A DNA stretch of 64,000 nt, from assembly GCA_019044685.2 (NCBI GenBank), contig JAGTXX020000009.1:310001-374000 (forward strand). The letters run 5' to 3'. Shown here in pieces: positions 11,201 through 22,783 of this stretch. Within the stretch, counting starts at the first letter, position 1; the number at the start of each line of letters is the position of its first letter. Source of the DNA: Nannochloris sp. 'desiccata'. Taxonomy: Eukaryota; Chlorophyta; Trebouxiophyceae; Chlorellales; Chlorellaceae. Below the pieces are notes generated by a model. That model saw only the letters and a list, made by a program, of their open reading frames with translations, ran no database searches and had not been told where the DNA came from. The position numbers and the translations under genes are program-made.

Positions 11201-12007
11201 GATACCAAAGCTAGTAGCAATGGAACTAGCAAACAGGCAAAGAAGAATAGCAACAGCAAGAATAGCAAGAACAAAAGCAAACCAGCTGCTGTTTCAGTTT
11301 CTGATGAAGAAGCAGATGAGGAAGGCTATATGCGTCCTTCTGAAAAATCATCTTTTGGAAATACGAATAATAGAAAAACAGCTTCTGCATCTGCAATGGA
11401 TTTGACCCAGGAAGACCTCGTCCGGAGAGCCTTTGCTGGAGATGACGTCGTCTCAGAATTTTCTAAAGAAAAACTGGCAGAAGTGGAAGAAGAGCTTCCA
11501 AAAGAAGAAGTTCCTGGCGCTGTTCCTGGCTGGGGTACCTGGGCAAACGCAAAACGCGAACCCCGTTGGGCAGTGGAGGCCAAAGTCAAAGCTGCTGCGC
11601 GCAAAGAAGCTGCTGCTGCTTCTAGAAAAGATGCAGCTTTGCAGTATGTTGTTATTTCTGAAAAATGGGATAAGAAGAACGCGAAATATCGCACCCCCGA
11701 AGTTCCCTTCCCTTTTAATTCCAAAGAAACCTATGAAAGAGCGATGCGACAACCTCTTGGTAGAGATTTCAACACTGCTGCTGCGTTTAGAAATTTGACT
11801 CGGCCTGAAGTGGTCAAAGATGCTGGTGTTATCATTCAGCCTGTTCGATTCAGTGCTGCTATGGCAGAGCATGCAAAGCAGGGTGAGACGACCAAAGGGT
11901 CGAAAAGACCTGGAGTGCTGACCGTAGAAGGTGGTATGCCGAAAAAACAGAAATTAGAGAAAAATAAAGGCGGTCAAAAGGGGAAAAGACGTGGGTTGGG
12001 GGAATAA
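8281..12007 (+). CDS. UTP14: U3 snoRNP / SSU-processome protein UTP14
   Basis: Three exons (8281-8427, 8608-9124, 9513-12007) join in consistent phase to 1052 residues. Residues about 50-63 read RVDNYEYELPSDFEDEEIDD, the signature opening of UTP14, followed by a long Asp/Glu-rich stretch. The PIRDRQERKAGYEAAKEDIAKW block is the conserved middle region. The C-terminus carries KWDKKNAKYRTPEVPFPFNS, then QPLGRDFNT and LTRPEVVKDAGVIIQPV, the conserved UTP14 tail. The protein acts in the nucleolus in 18S rRNA maturation and activates the DEAH helicase DHR1/DHX37. Basic Lys-rich segments (about residues 365-400) are likely nucleolar targeting and RNA binding. The 388-base second intron is the largest. 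A run of 21 A starts within the stop codon. The exon-1 ATG gives a basic Gly/Arg-rich N-terminus (AKPPGRGRGKRS). Confidence 0.93.
8516..8533. repeat. TGCA tandem microsatellite in UTP14 intron 1
   Basis: About four tandem TGCA copies (self-complementary, alternating purine-pyrimidine) lie in the first intron of UTP14. No function is implied. Confidence 0.7.
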
Positions 12008-12026
12008 AAAAAAAAAAAAAAAAAAA
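12006..12026. repeat. A21 homopolymer at the UTP14 stop codon
   Basis: Twenty-one consecutive A, beginning inside the TAA stop of UTP14. It is genomic in this window and looks like a templated poly(A). Confidence 0.8.
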
Positions 12027-12200
12027 TCCCGCTCGATAATTTTCTTATTATTATTTTCAATTGTAACGATTGACAAAAGTCACGTTAAAATAGTTGTTAA
12101 CATAGATACGTCAAAATAAATTAATGTAGTAAACAAGTATAGACACTGTATTCACCTATTATTCATGTATTAGAAAATCGGCCAAGTAATTTCACTTTCT

Positions 12201-13582
12201 TCAACAAAAGTAGGCAACCACCGCGAAGGAAGAAAGCACCGTCATTGCAATTTTCACTCTACTCATTGCACCCACCACCACCACCACCCTGTTTCCTGAG
12301 TTACTCGGCGTCTCTGTGTCCACCACTGGTGGTTCTAATTCCTGTGCAAAGACACATGCTGTCTCAGGATCACTGGATAATGGTTGTACCAACTCAAGTG
12401 AAAAATTTTCAGTTGTGAAAACATCAGTCGGGTCTGGGGAACTCCAGATATTGCAATTTGGGCCTTGGGCATATTCCACATTTAAGACTTCTACTCCCCC
12501 TGAACTGCCCCCATTATCACTTGGCGCCTCTCCTTGTTGTTGTTGCGTACTATTACGTGTTCCATTTTGACACGCTGTACCGTAGTCTATTGTCCCATTA
12601 TTAAATATCCTCGTCACCGCACTCGTAGATGCAAAGTTAGTAGGAGATAGGCAATAGTGCGAGAAAAATACGCCTATCAGCGCATATAGATTGCCTGGTT
12701 TCGCATCAGTAGCAGGAGCATTTGTTGGGGTAATTTCTCTAGTTTCTGAATTATTCTCAACGAGACGTATTGCAGCGTAGTAACGTTGGTTTTCCAGGAC
12801 GAGGAGATTGTTACTTTTCCACACGCCTTGACCGACGGGAGACCCATAAGTGCGGCTATAAGGTGAATCGGAGATTGTTCGGTTGGGTTGATTTTGTGCT
12901 GGGATAGGGGAGAGGGGAGGGATGTAGGGGTTGGATTGGTTGATGCATTTTATTTCAGGAGGTGCAGGCCTGCAAATAAGAGAGTAAGAAGAAGAAAATT
13001 ATAATTCAATATGGGGCGGTAAAAACTTTTCTTTCTTTTCCTTCCCTATAGAAATAGAGTAAGGGCAACTTACAAGACTCCCTCTTGCCGAAGAAATACA
13101 AAATGCGTTTGATCACTACTATTTGGATCGTCTAACTCTGCTGCTGCTGCTGCTGCAAAAGGGCTATCTGGGCATCCTTCATTTCCCCCATTCGGCAGCA
13201 CGGCTGAAAACCGGTGAGTGGCATTTGCAAATTCAGTTACGCAGATCGTAGCTGAGGTTTTCTCAGGGTAGGTCACTTCATTTGCAATATATCTATATGT
13301 ATTACTATCTAGACATTCATAAGATGTAATGTTCATCATTCGAGTTGACAGATTTCCATCATCTTTCAAAATTTGAGCAATTGCTTGCCCGTTGTACAAG
13401 ATAGAGACGTGAGCTTCAACCTTAGGGTTCTCAATTTGTACCCATCCGCTTTCTATGTATTTGGGGAATCCTGAATTGGGGAAGACGCCATTGGGAGGGA
13501 GAGGGGCTGCTCTAGCAAGGTGCGAAGGTGGGGAGGATACCGCCACCATGACAGAGATGATTAAAAATAGTCTGAACATCAT
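12201..13582 (-). CDS. Secreted, probably GPI-anchored surface protein of unknown function
   Basis: Two exons, 13582-13074 and 12969-12201, join in phase 2 (donor CTT|GTAAGT, acceptor TTTGCAG|GCC) to give 425 residues. Features in order: a signal peptide (MFRLFLIISVMVAVSS), an N-terminal domain with VQIENPKVEAHVSILYNG, several N-glycosylation sequons and paired cysteines. A Pro-rich linker spans the splice. A second Cys-containing domain with NQS, NGT and NRT sequons follows, then a short Ser/Asn-rich spacer and a hydrophobic C-terminus (RVVVVVGAMSRVKIAMTVLS), which resembles a GPI-attachment signal. I do not recognise a family. Cell-surface or cell-wall location is inferred from the two end signals only. 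It lies convergent to UTP14 and upstream (3') of another secreted-protein gene on the same strand. Confidence 0.75.
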
Positions 13583-14101
13583 AAAATTGGAAAGGGAAGA
13601 ACGTCAACCATATAGTTTATTTTGCTGGTAATTCAACACACCTCTTAGGATGATTTGTGGCCAAGGCAAAGCTTTTAACTGACCTTGGAAACATCTCTCT
13701 AAATTGTGATCGTTCAACCACCGTGTTGCGGTTTATTGCATTAACTAGTACCACGCACGCAATGAGAACTAGAACATATCATCACAGATATAATTAAAGA
13801 ATAATAACTTGGCCTATATTGTCAAAATTCAGGACTTAATGAATTTTGTCCCTGCTCAGGTTGTGCTGTGCCGCCGAACAGCATACCCAAATCACCTGCC
13901 CCCTTGCAATTTCTATTAAAGCTCTCTTTTTTTACAGGAGCGACATTAATTCCAAAGAAACGAGAAAAGATTAATATCAGAGAAATCGGTTTAAACGGAG
14001 GAGCAGCAGGTTAGAACCATTTTTTCATGGCGGTGCCTACTTCTCTGGGGGCTCCATTAAAATAATCAAATAGAAAAGTTATTTTGACTTTCTTTTGTTC
14101 C
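13583..14101. other. Intergenic region between two secreted-protein genes
   Basis: 519 bp of AT-rich sequence, 5' of the GPI-type protein and 3' of the Ala-rich protein, both on the minus strand. No further gene, repeat or motif is seen. Confidence 0.5.
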
Positions 14102-15121
14102 TTAGCAGGACACATTAGCACTGGCAGCAGCACTGGCAAAAGCCGATCCGTTTCCAGAAGCAGTTGCCTGAGCACCTGCCTGGGCAAAGGCACCGCAGAG
14201 CATGTGAGGCTGAGCGGTGAAAGCACCGCCTAAGCTGGAAGCAGTAGCTTTGGAGAACGCAGAACCATTTGAAAAGGACTTGGCAAAAGCTCCAGAAACA
14301 AGCTCAGTGTGCCCTTTCTGAATAAACATACTGGAAGCCTGGGCAAAGGCGCTGGCCGCTGCGGCCGCTCCAGCTTCATACGCTTGAGCTGAAGCGTCGC
14401 TAAGAGCGACTACAAACGCAGGCTTGAAGGTGACTATGCATGCGTCCGCAAAATCCGGAGAAATGGATAACGCGTGGCTGACAGCCTCAGCGACGGCGAC
14501 AGCATGAGCAGAGGTAGATTCAGTGCAAGCCTCTGCAAAGGCGGTAGCTACAGCAGTAGCTTTAGTAACACTGTAGACTTCTGCACAAACGTCGGCTACG
14601 TACTGGCCTTTAGCAGCAGCAAATGCAGATGCAGCGGCAGTGGAAAATGCAGAGTAGTCTCCGGATGCAACACAACCCAAAAGAATGCTTTTGAGATCGG
14701 TAGAAACAGCGGCTGATGCAGCTGTGCTGGAGATGGACACAGTGTGGAAGGGAGAAACGACGACAGGGTGGACTTCAGTCACCGTGACTGGGTGCTGTTG
14801 TTGAGCAGTAGTTGTAGCTGAAGCAGAAGCAGAAGCAGAAGCGCTTGCACTCGCAGTTGCGGTTGCTTGCATCAGTTTTCTACCTGCAGTGACATCAACG
14901 TGGGGATATTCAATTAGAAAGTTAGGAAAAGCGCTTCTGGCTCAGCATAGCTGCCAATAACCAATTAAAACGGAAATATGAAATATTACCAATAGAAGAC
15001 AAGAGAAATGCTTACTGCGGGGCAGGGAAGAGGCGGCCTGAACAGAGGGTGCAAGGTCGCAGAGAGCCACCGTCATCATCATCATCGCTGTAAGAGCGAT
15101 TCCAGAGCGAAGACCAGCCAT
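14102..15121 (-). CDS. Secreted Ala/Ser-rich repetitive protein
   Basis: Exon 1 (15121-15016) encodes a signal peptide (IALTAMMMMTVALCDLAPSV); exon 2 (14883-14102) joins in phase 1 to give 295 residues. The mature part begins with RKLMQ and an (AS)n run, a short Val/Pro/His-rich segment, then about 200 residues dominated by Ala, Ser and Phe in loosely repeating AFA.A and A.A.AFAQA units, with about six Cys spread along it and a Cys as the last residue. The pattern suggests amphipathic helices with the Cys forming disulphides. No enzyme motif is seen. Similar Ala-rich secreted proteins occur in some green algae (from memory), with no assigned function. The ATG at 15121 is preferred over an in-frame upstream ATG at 15472 because it places the signal peptide at the N-terminus. 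Confidence 0.7.
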
Positions 15122-15673
15122 CTTGAATGAACTAAACCAGTTATCAAGTTGCAATAACTGTAAATGAATAATAAAAGAGACAGAATTCCGCAGAAAGTGG
15201 AGAATTTGAGTTGCACGGATATCCTGCCAGGCTGGTGCTGTGCATGAGGTGGCTTTTTTTAAATTGCCACGTATTAAAATTTTATGAAAAGTTTGGTCCC
15301 GAGAAGAATTGCAAGTTGGAAAATCGCAGTTTAAACAAATTTCAACGTCTATAATAGCCGTGTAATAATCGTCAGAATGAGGCTGGCCACGACAAGGGGG
15401 ATTTCCTGTTGAATTTTGGTTTCTGTAGTTGTGGTATACCTTACGTAAGGTCCTGTTACTAAGAATTTCCACCTCGAGTGCTGGCCGCTCCGTCTGTAAA
15501 TAGTATTTTTTACAAAAAGTACTTTTTGGAGCTCTCTATATTTCAACTTTGCTACCTGGAATGCTCTTTAAGAATCCTTATACTTTGTGCTGGGACATGG
15601 GAGCAGGTAGGTGATACCTCCAGGGTCTGAAACTAAAATCTTGGCGGAAAACCTGCTCTTTACATTGGACTCT

Positions 15674-15714
15674 GCTATAGTGGACTGTGACTATATAGCA
15701 CAGTCCTATATAGC
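15674..15714. repeat. Imperfect inverted repeat / hairpin
   Basis: Arms at 15674-15689 and 15699-15714 pair at 14 of 16 positions around a 9-base loop that itself contains the palindrome CTATATAG. The inner 8 bp (GGACTGTG/CACAGTCC) are perfect. It lies downstream of the enoyl-CoA hydratase gene and could be a 3'-UTR stem or the end of a small element. Confidence 0.5.
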
Positions 15715-15840
15715 TTTTGAATCCAATTTGAAGCTGTGCCCCCTCTTTCCTCTTTCCTTTTACCTGATCATAATAGGTTTCAATATCACAGATAGGTACA
15801 TACAGATGCACGATAACAATGAAAATGGTAAAACAAATTA

Positions 15841-15846
<6 letters not shown>

Positions 15847-15881
<35 letters not shown>
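15847..15881. repeat. TTTC tandem microsatellite
   Basis: About eight tandem copies of TTTC preceded by a short TC run. Non-coding. Confidence 0.9.
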
Positions 15882-16073
15882 GCTCTTGTCGTCAAAAAAA
15901 GTCAACTTATCGTATAGTGCCCTGATAGGGACCACGCCCTGATGGTGTCCAGTGTTTAGTTCTCTTTCTATAATGTTTTTTTTATGTGGCCAACCACATG
16001 GGTAACTACCTGGCCGTTAGTTACCTTGGGCATGAGGCTAATCTATGGGATAGTATTATCTTACCATCAATGT

Positions 16074-17294
16074 TTATTTATTTTTCCATTTGGCATCTCT
16101 CTTCTGCACAAATGCAGCCATACCTTCCTTTTGATCTTCCAATGCAAAACAACTCCAGAATTCTCTCTTTTCAAACGCCAATCCCTCTGCACAAAGAACA
16201 AACAACAGCAAAATTAAAATTAACTGAATTGAAAACCCACCCACGTTGATCTTCGCAGCCGAAAACAAAGGAACAGAAAGTATGTTTTTTTTTCTCCTCT
16301 TTTCTTTCTTACCTGACAAACTTCCTTCGAATGCAGCATTCACACATTCTTTCGCCTTTCCTATTACAGGCCCACTATACTCTGCAATTTTTGCAGCCAC
16401 TTTTCTCACTTCAGTCATCAGGTCTGCTGCCGGCACTACTCGACTAATCAACCCAATCCTAGCCGCCTCTCCTGCCCCCACCCTCGCCCCAGTTAATATC
16501 ATCTCCATTGCACGACTCTTACCCACTGCCCGGGTCAAACGCTGCGTTCCACCCATCCCAGGAATCACGCCAAGAGTAACTTCCGGCTGACCAAGGGCAG
16601 CGGTATCAGCAGCAATAATGATATCGCATAATAAAGCGAGCTCACAGCCTCCCCCTAAAGCGTACCCGTTAACTGCAGCGATAACAGGTTTTCGGACAGA
16701 GCGAAGAGCTTCCCAGCCGTTTGAAATTCGACGTGTATACGCGTCTGAATAGGATAAGGTTGCCATCTCTTTGATGTCGGCACCAGCGGCAAAGGCCTTG
16801 TCCCCGGCACCGGTGATGATGATGACTCGAGCTGCTGGGTGTTGCCTGTCCAAGTACAAACATGCAGACACAAGCTCTTCCATTACCTAGAGTAAATAAT
16901 TTGTAGATTAATTTTGGTGTTTAAATTGACGCAGGTTCTTGTAGCCAGGGCGGCATTTATGTTTTATTTCTCCTTGTTGATCCATTCTCACCTTGGTGTT
17001 GAGCGCATTCAGGCTCTCTGGTCTATTAATTGTAACAGTTGCAATGCCTGTATCATTTTCGACGTCTACTATGATCGAAGTAAAGCTATCTCGAATTGAA
17101 CGCCAATTGTCGGCCGCTTCAGATGTGTAGAGACGAGATGAAAAATGTCTTTGTTGCTGCTGCACCACGTGTGATAAAAACGCGACATTTTGTAATAATT
17201 CTGTCCCATTAAGTGCAGAAGGAGCTGTCACGTCCAAGGCACGGAACACAGCTGGCAATAAAGATAAACTTCTTTGCTGTAGCGATCTAAACAT
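16074..17294 (-). CDS. ECHS1: Mitochondrial enoyl-CoA hydratase (crotonase)
   Basis: Three exons (17294-16992, 16886-16313, 16186-16074) with consistent phases encode 329 residues. The first 60 or so residues are Arg/Leu/Gln-rich without acidic clusters, as in a mitochondrial presequence. The crotonase fold is complete: [17 protein letters not shown], then [14 protein letters not shown] (oxyanion region) and [20 protein letters not shown] with the first catalytic Glu. [19 protein letters not shown] carries the second Glu, and [20 protein letters not shown] then [10 protein letters not shown] form the C-terminal helix. It hydrates trans-2-enoyl-CoA to 3-hydroxyacyl-CoA in fatty-acid and branched-chain amino-acid breakdown. 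The last splice (TCA G|GTAAG ... CAG|AG GGA) restores the family sequence SLSEGLAFE. The family norm is about 290 residues, so the presequence is slightly long. Confidence 0.95.
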
Positions 17295-17862
17295 GGCTCC
17301 ACAAAAGCCGAACTAAAAAGATGTGCAGCTTGCTACTTGACGTAAATATATATGAAATGAAGTTGAGGGTGCTCATACCTCGTGAACTGGTCTTTAACTA
17401 CTGACGAGTTGCTTCCGTAAAAAATGGGAGGATGAATGATCAGGTAGAAACGCCACAAGCCCGATCAACTACTATAGGTAGCATATAGACTGGCAAAATT
17501 CCGTGGCTGGGACGCAATCTGAATATTGGTTCTTGAATAGGTTTGCCCATTTGGAAAAACGTGCAGCTTGAGATAGACATTTCGTGGGCATCCATGTGCA
17601 TATTATATGCTGCGGTTTAGATGATATTTTGATGCAATTGAATCTACCCCACATGACAAGTAAACTGTCTCGCATGAATTGAGTAGACGAAGGGCAATAG
17701 TCCAGCCAAAAAGCTTTTGAAATTCCCTCTGGGTTACGTGAAAGCCACAATGCCTAAGACAGGCAAGTCTTCATAGAGACACCTAATGACACCGTTAGCT
17801 TTTGTCTCATTATATCGTGGATGGGAATCCCTGTGGCAAACCTCTGATTTTTTGTTGTCTGT
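17295..17862. other. Divergent intergenic region
   Basis: 568 bp between enoyl-CoA hydratase (-) and a membrane-protein gene (+). It contains a minus-strand open frame of 92 codons (17472-17750) without domain or signal features. It presumably holds both promoters. Confidence 0.45.
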
Positions 17863-20800
17863 ATGTCTAACCCTGAATGTGATCCTCGGTTTGTCTTATT
17901 TTGCTTACTTGCAGGCATTTTAACGATGCTATGGCTGGTAGGGCTCAGTATGCATGCCCTGATTGGTGGTGTGCGTGGCTCAGAGTATCAGATGGCTCCT
18001 GCGGCAGCCCCTTCGGTGCGTAGTACTACAATTGTGGTCATTTCTAGCTCGATCCTCAGGATGCAGGCAAAAGGCCATGTCTTTTTATTTACTCACATCT
18101 CTCTTCCCTTCTTTTCACCGTTCCGCAGCCTGCGAAACCGATACCCAACGATTCAGTATCCCAACTTCTCGATCTTTCTGTCCCAGGCCTCAACTTCCTC
18201 CAGAGGTTTACAGCTGCATGTTGGCAGATGGTAAGAGCGTTTTGTCATCTTCTTCCCTTGAGAACCACTCTAATTTAATCTATACAAAATCCTTTATTCG
18301 CCTTGATAAGCATTCTATTACTCTTCACACTTACCTACAGACGAAAACTTGGTTTGAAAATGAAGGAGAAGAACCTGGTTCAGACCCCTGGCCCACTTCA
18401 CCGCTTGAGCGTGTGGTCATCGGTCAACGATTCTATTCTGCTGGAATGAAGTCTTACCTAGAACACGATTGGAACGCCGTATCAGAGAATCTAGGATCTT
18501 CCCTTCATCTACAATTGTACCCCTATGTGAAAAGTGGCCAGGCAATGCGTGCATGGCATCGCCATCTAGCTAGTAACGACATTGACGCTTTGGCAATGCG
18601 GTTGTGGATAGGGCGCTTGCTACTTATTTATGGGAAGAATCAACTAGGATGGGCAAAATATATCAACGGCATCCATGCAGCTGATATGTGCTATTTATCA
18701 GCCAATGCTGCAGTCGGTATTTTGCATAGTTTAAAGAAAATTAACCCGGAAAGGCCTTTTTCGGAAGAAGGACTTCGAATTTTATTTCCAGGTGAAGCCC
18801 CAGAAACGATAGGAAACATAGACGATGCTTTACATTTACGCAACGAATGTGCTAGTACACTGGTAGATATAGTGGTAGCCAGGCAAGGTGATGCAACGTC
18901 ATTGTACAATGCATTATTACCACGGGGAGTCACATTCAACCCGATTCGTAACCCTGGAGATTTCCTTCATCAATTACAAAAGGTATTGTATACCCCGATC
19001 AAAGTATTTTCAAATTGCTGTAGTGGACCGATGAATAGCGGCGGCGGTGGAGGAGAAGGAGGAGGAGCGTGCCATTTTAGTGGTGATTCTGAAGATGATG
19101 TCGATATTAGTGATAATCCGCACGAGGAGGTAACGAATTCGATTACTGTAGAAATTGATGAAGTTCGGATGAACAAAGAGGCGACGCAATTAGTAAAATT
19201 GAAACCGATCAAAGCGTTGCACCATGCAGCGATCGTGGCAGCTCATGGAAATCGTGATTGGTTTCGGAAAGAGGTAGGCATTGATTGCTGGGATCATGTG
19301 ACGAATACCTCTAATATGAGGAAATGTAGAGAGGCCGTCGAGTGGCTGTGGACCACAGAATGGAAGAAAGATGATACTGAAATTGAACCGACACCAGCAT
19401 CGTTAATGAAGGCAATGCATCTCGTACAATTTGCCACGTGGCATGCGAATCAAGTATTGTACGGTACTTCTGTAGGTATGCGCCACGCGGTAGATGAGGT
19501 TATTCTTAGTAATACTGGGTTTCAGTGGGTTTTAATGGAATACTTTTATAAAGAGAAATTGCAGGCCGGGAATGGGGAAGAAACAATACGTCGTATCATT
19601 CAACAAGCAGTGCCGTTACGACCTGCCGTGGGAACGGTACCACATAGTCCTCCTGTACCGTGTATAGACTTTTCTCTACTCCAAAATTCTCTACTACAAC
19701 TACATGAAGGAGCCTTACGAGATTTGCTGACCGCGTTGAAAGGTCTTGCGCGGGCGCAAGTAAGCGTTGGTGGGCCAGAAACCTTTTGGCCATTGGTCCA
19801 ACTTCATAATGGAGCTGTTGTCACCTACCAGAACAGTAATGGTGATACGGCAGGCAACAGACCAGAGAATCAAACTCTAACGCCCTCGGAATTTCATAAT
19901 GTTGTTGCTGCAATCATCGAGGCAACAAATCACAATCACTTGCTCAACACCGCTGCAAACAACAACAAGAACAAGAACAACAATGCTGGCCACTCTTCTA
20001 GCGGTGCCATTTATAGCGGTAGTAGTAAAGCAGCAAAGAGTCTGCTGGATAAGGAAGAAGAACTTTGGAATACGGGTGCACTAAGTGTATTTGGCCAGGG
20101 GCTTGGGATACCTCCACCGAAGCCCATTTCTATGCATCGACGAGGGGTGAAAGCACTCAGTGGCTTATTTTTCATTAGTTTTGACGACGGTGTAGTCGTC
20201 TTGGTGCTGTTATTATGTTTAATTTGTGGCGTGAGTTTGTATAGAGCGTTATTGCACATGTTTGGGTGGGGTATTAAAAGCTCGAATAGAGCGTTGAATC
20301 GAAGCGGCATTGGCCGAGGTGGGAGCGGTGGTGGTGTGAGTCGTGGGAGAAGTATCCCTAGTCACTCTGCGTGGATTATTGCTCAGAGAAATACAGCAGC
20401 AAGTGGATTACGTGAAGCTATAGCTTCTGAGAGTATCCCTCGACTGACTGCTGCTGTGAAACAAGCAGAAGAAGCTGGAGTAGAGAAACCGTTGGTCAAA
20501 AAGGGAAAAGAAAGATTACAACATTCGAAAAAAAGAAAAGTCGCCGCTATTGGTACTGGTACTGGTGGTGGTGGTGGAGTTGGTGGTGGTCTTCCCTCTG
20601 CTGTAGCAACTGCATACATTTCTGGAGGTTCTACATCTGCACCGAATTCTAAGCCTCTTTCTAAAAGTACTCCTGGAGGGGGAAGCAGTACCAAGGCTGC
20701 TCTGTCGACTTCTTCAGCATCGACTGGGGTGGCAGCAATGAGGTTGCTTACAAAGGGACAGCACACTCCTGCGAATTCTGGAGATCAAGCATCAACAGAG

Positions 20801-22783
20801 TGGGCGAAAGAAGATGAATGGGTTGTAGTATCACCTAAAACGCAAGCATATCATGGCAATCACCACAAACAACAACAACAAGAACAGGGCAATCAATATT
20901 CTACTTTGCCTGTTGGTGAACCTACTTCACAGACGGGAGTGGAGGAAACTCTAGAGAAAAAGAAAGACGTAGCTGCAACGCCTGGGACTCCTGTGCGTCA
21001 ACCTCTTCCTCCTTCTTCTCAATTTGGAGAGAGAGCGTCAGAAGAAAGCCAACAAGGTGTTCTTTCTTCCCAGCAACGACAGGAAGAGCAGCAGCAACAA
21101 CCCTCGACGCCAAGCCCTCTGCAGCCAAGGCCTTCAAAATTCGCTACGCCTTCCCCTACAGCAGCGCCCTTGGTTTCTTCTTCAACATTGCTTGGTGGTG
21201 GTGGCGGTGGTGGTGGGAGTGTTGCAAAAAGCACACCAGTTGCGAAGAAAGCAGCAGCTGCAGCAGCGCCATGGGCGAGAATGCAGCAGCAGCAGCCAAG
21301 AGGTACTAATGCACAGCTTTTTCCTTCAGCTTCTTCTGTCTCTTCTCTTTCTACTTCTACCTCAGAAATGGAGATTTCGTCTTTCTCCCCTGAATTGAGA
21401 CAAACACGGTCGTTGCCTCCTTCTTATGTAGCTGCTGATCGCCCTTGTGGCAGTCATGGAGCTGCCTCGACCACTACCACAACAGCTGTAGTGGTAACTC
21501 AGCCTGTAGCTCAGCCTGTGCCACGATGTGCTTCTGCTCCATCGCGTGGGGCAAGAAATTTGCAAGGAGTGGAAATGGAAAAACCTGAGATGGTGCATGG
21601 CAAACAAGCACCTAATATTGTTCTTGTGAAAAGATCGTCGTTGCAGCAACGGCCATCTCAGGCTGCTGCTGCACCAGGAGAAGATGCTGGACAGAAATGG
21701 ACAGCAGCAAATAAGAAATTTGCACCTAAAGCAGCAACCCCATTCAGTGGAAGGACTGCTGCGTTTGCGCCTCCCACATCTAAAGGTGCTGCATCTCAGC
21801 AGCAGCTGCCTGTACTCACCTTTGGCACTCCTGTCAACTCTCCTCCTCCTGACCCACTTGCAGCTAGCTTGAAACCTACTATGTATGGGAGTGCGGCACA
21901 ATTGCTGTCTACAGATGCAGGAAGAAGCTCTTTTCCTACCACTACGGCTGAAAACGAAGCAAGAAAACGAGAAATTTCTTCATTTCTGTTGGCGCAAGCT
22001 CAAGCAAACTGGTCTCCTTCAGCAGCTTCCGCGGAAGTAGCAGCTGCTGCATACGCAGCTGCAAAAGCTTCTTCTTCTGTTTGTTACGATGATATTGGGT
22101 ATACCGATGCATGGGCTAGTGTTGGTCAGCACTTTAGTAATACTTCCCCCTCTGCTTCCTATGCTACGCCTATTACTACTACAGTAGGAGCGCTTCCATT
22201 GTCTCCTTCTTTTGGAGGAGCAACAGCAGCTGGCTTTGGTGCTCTTTCCCCCTCTAGCGCCTTTGATGCCCGCCTTTCAACAGTACTAAGCACCGAAACG
22301 AGTCTTGGCCTGTCTTTGCTGCCTGCAGACGCGTCTTTGTCTGGTGGACTCAGCGGGCGCACCACAAGCTCGGTGCCGAGTGGTACAGGAGAGCTGTTGG
22401 CTTCGTTGCAACAAATATGGGAGGGCCCTCCTTCAGCTGAAGAAAGCTTGACACCTTGTTCTTCTCAAAGCACCACTCCTCATGCTACTTCATTGTCTGC
22501 TGGTGGTGCTGGTGGTGCTAATGCTCTTTCTCCTTCTCCTCTGGGTGAGCTGTTGCCGAGTGCAGGGTTGACCAGGCTTGCTAGCCTTTCTTCTGCCTCT
22601 GGACAACATGAAGCTCTTCAATGGCTGGGTATCGATAACAACAACACTTGTGACGATGAATTTTATCATCGTAGGGCCTCCTTGAATGTTGCATCGAGTT
22701 CTTCTTTATCTTTTCAAGGCAACCACCGAGCGCACAATAGTTCTTTAGCAGATTTAGGTTTTGAAGAAAGCTCTGAAGTTTAG
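17863..22783 (+). CDS. Large two-pass membrane protein of unknown family
   Basis: Exons 17863-18015, 18129-18230 and 18341-22783 join in phase 0 to 1565 residues. Residues about 9-36 are a transmembrane or signal-anchor helix (FVLFCLLAGILTMLWLVGLS). Residues about 55-600 form a folded, helical-looking domain with many Trp/His/Tyr (GQRFYSAGMKSYLEHDWNAV; WATWHANQVLYG-type motifs), broken by a Gly/acidic loop near 315-345. A second membrane segment is near 695-735 (VVVLVLLLCLICGVSLYRAL). The remaining 830 residues are disordered: Gln, Gly, Ser, Pro and Ala tracts, with an acidic-aromatic motif EWAKEDEWVVVSP. The simplest topology puts the folded domain in the ER/extracellular lumen and both ends in the cytosol. 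I do not recognise the family. Starting at 17863 is favoured because exon 1 supplies the first membrane helix. Confidence 0.7.

Larger units (their letters stand above)
15122..16073. other. Intergenic region with microsatellite and hairpin
   Basis: 952 bp upstream of the Ala-rich protein and downstream of enoyl-CoA hydratase. It contains a large imperfect inverted repeat at 15674-15714 and a TTTC microsatellite at 15847-15881. Open frames of about 100 codons here are low-complexity or overlap the microsatellite and are not credible genes. Confidence 0.5.

Noticed and set aside
17472..17750. Minus-strand frame of 92 codons
   Set aside because: No recognisable motif, lies in a divergent promoter region.
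21362..21901. Minus-strand Arg/Ser/Cys-rich frame of 179 codons
   Set aside because: Antisense of the disordered tail of the 1565-aa membrane protein; amino-acid bias reflects the complementary codons.
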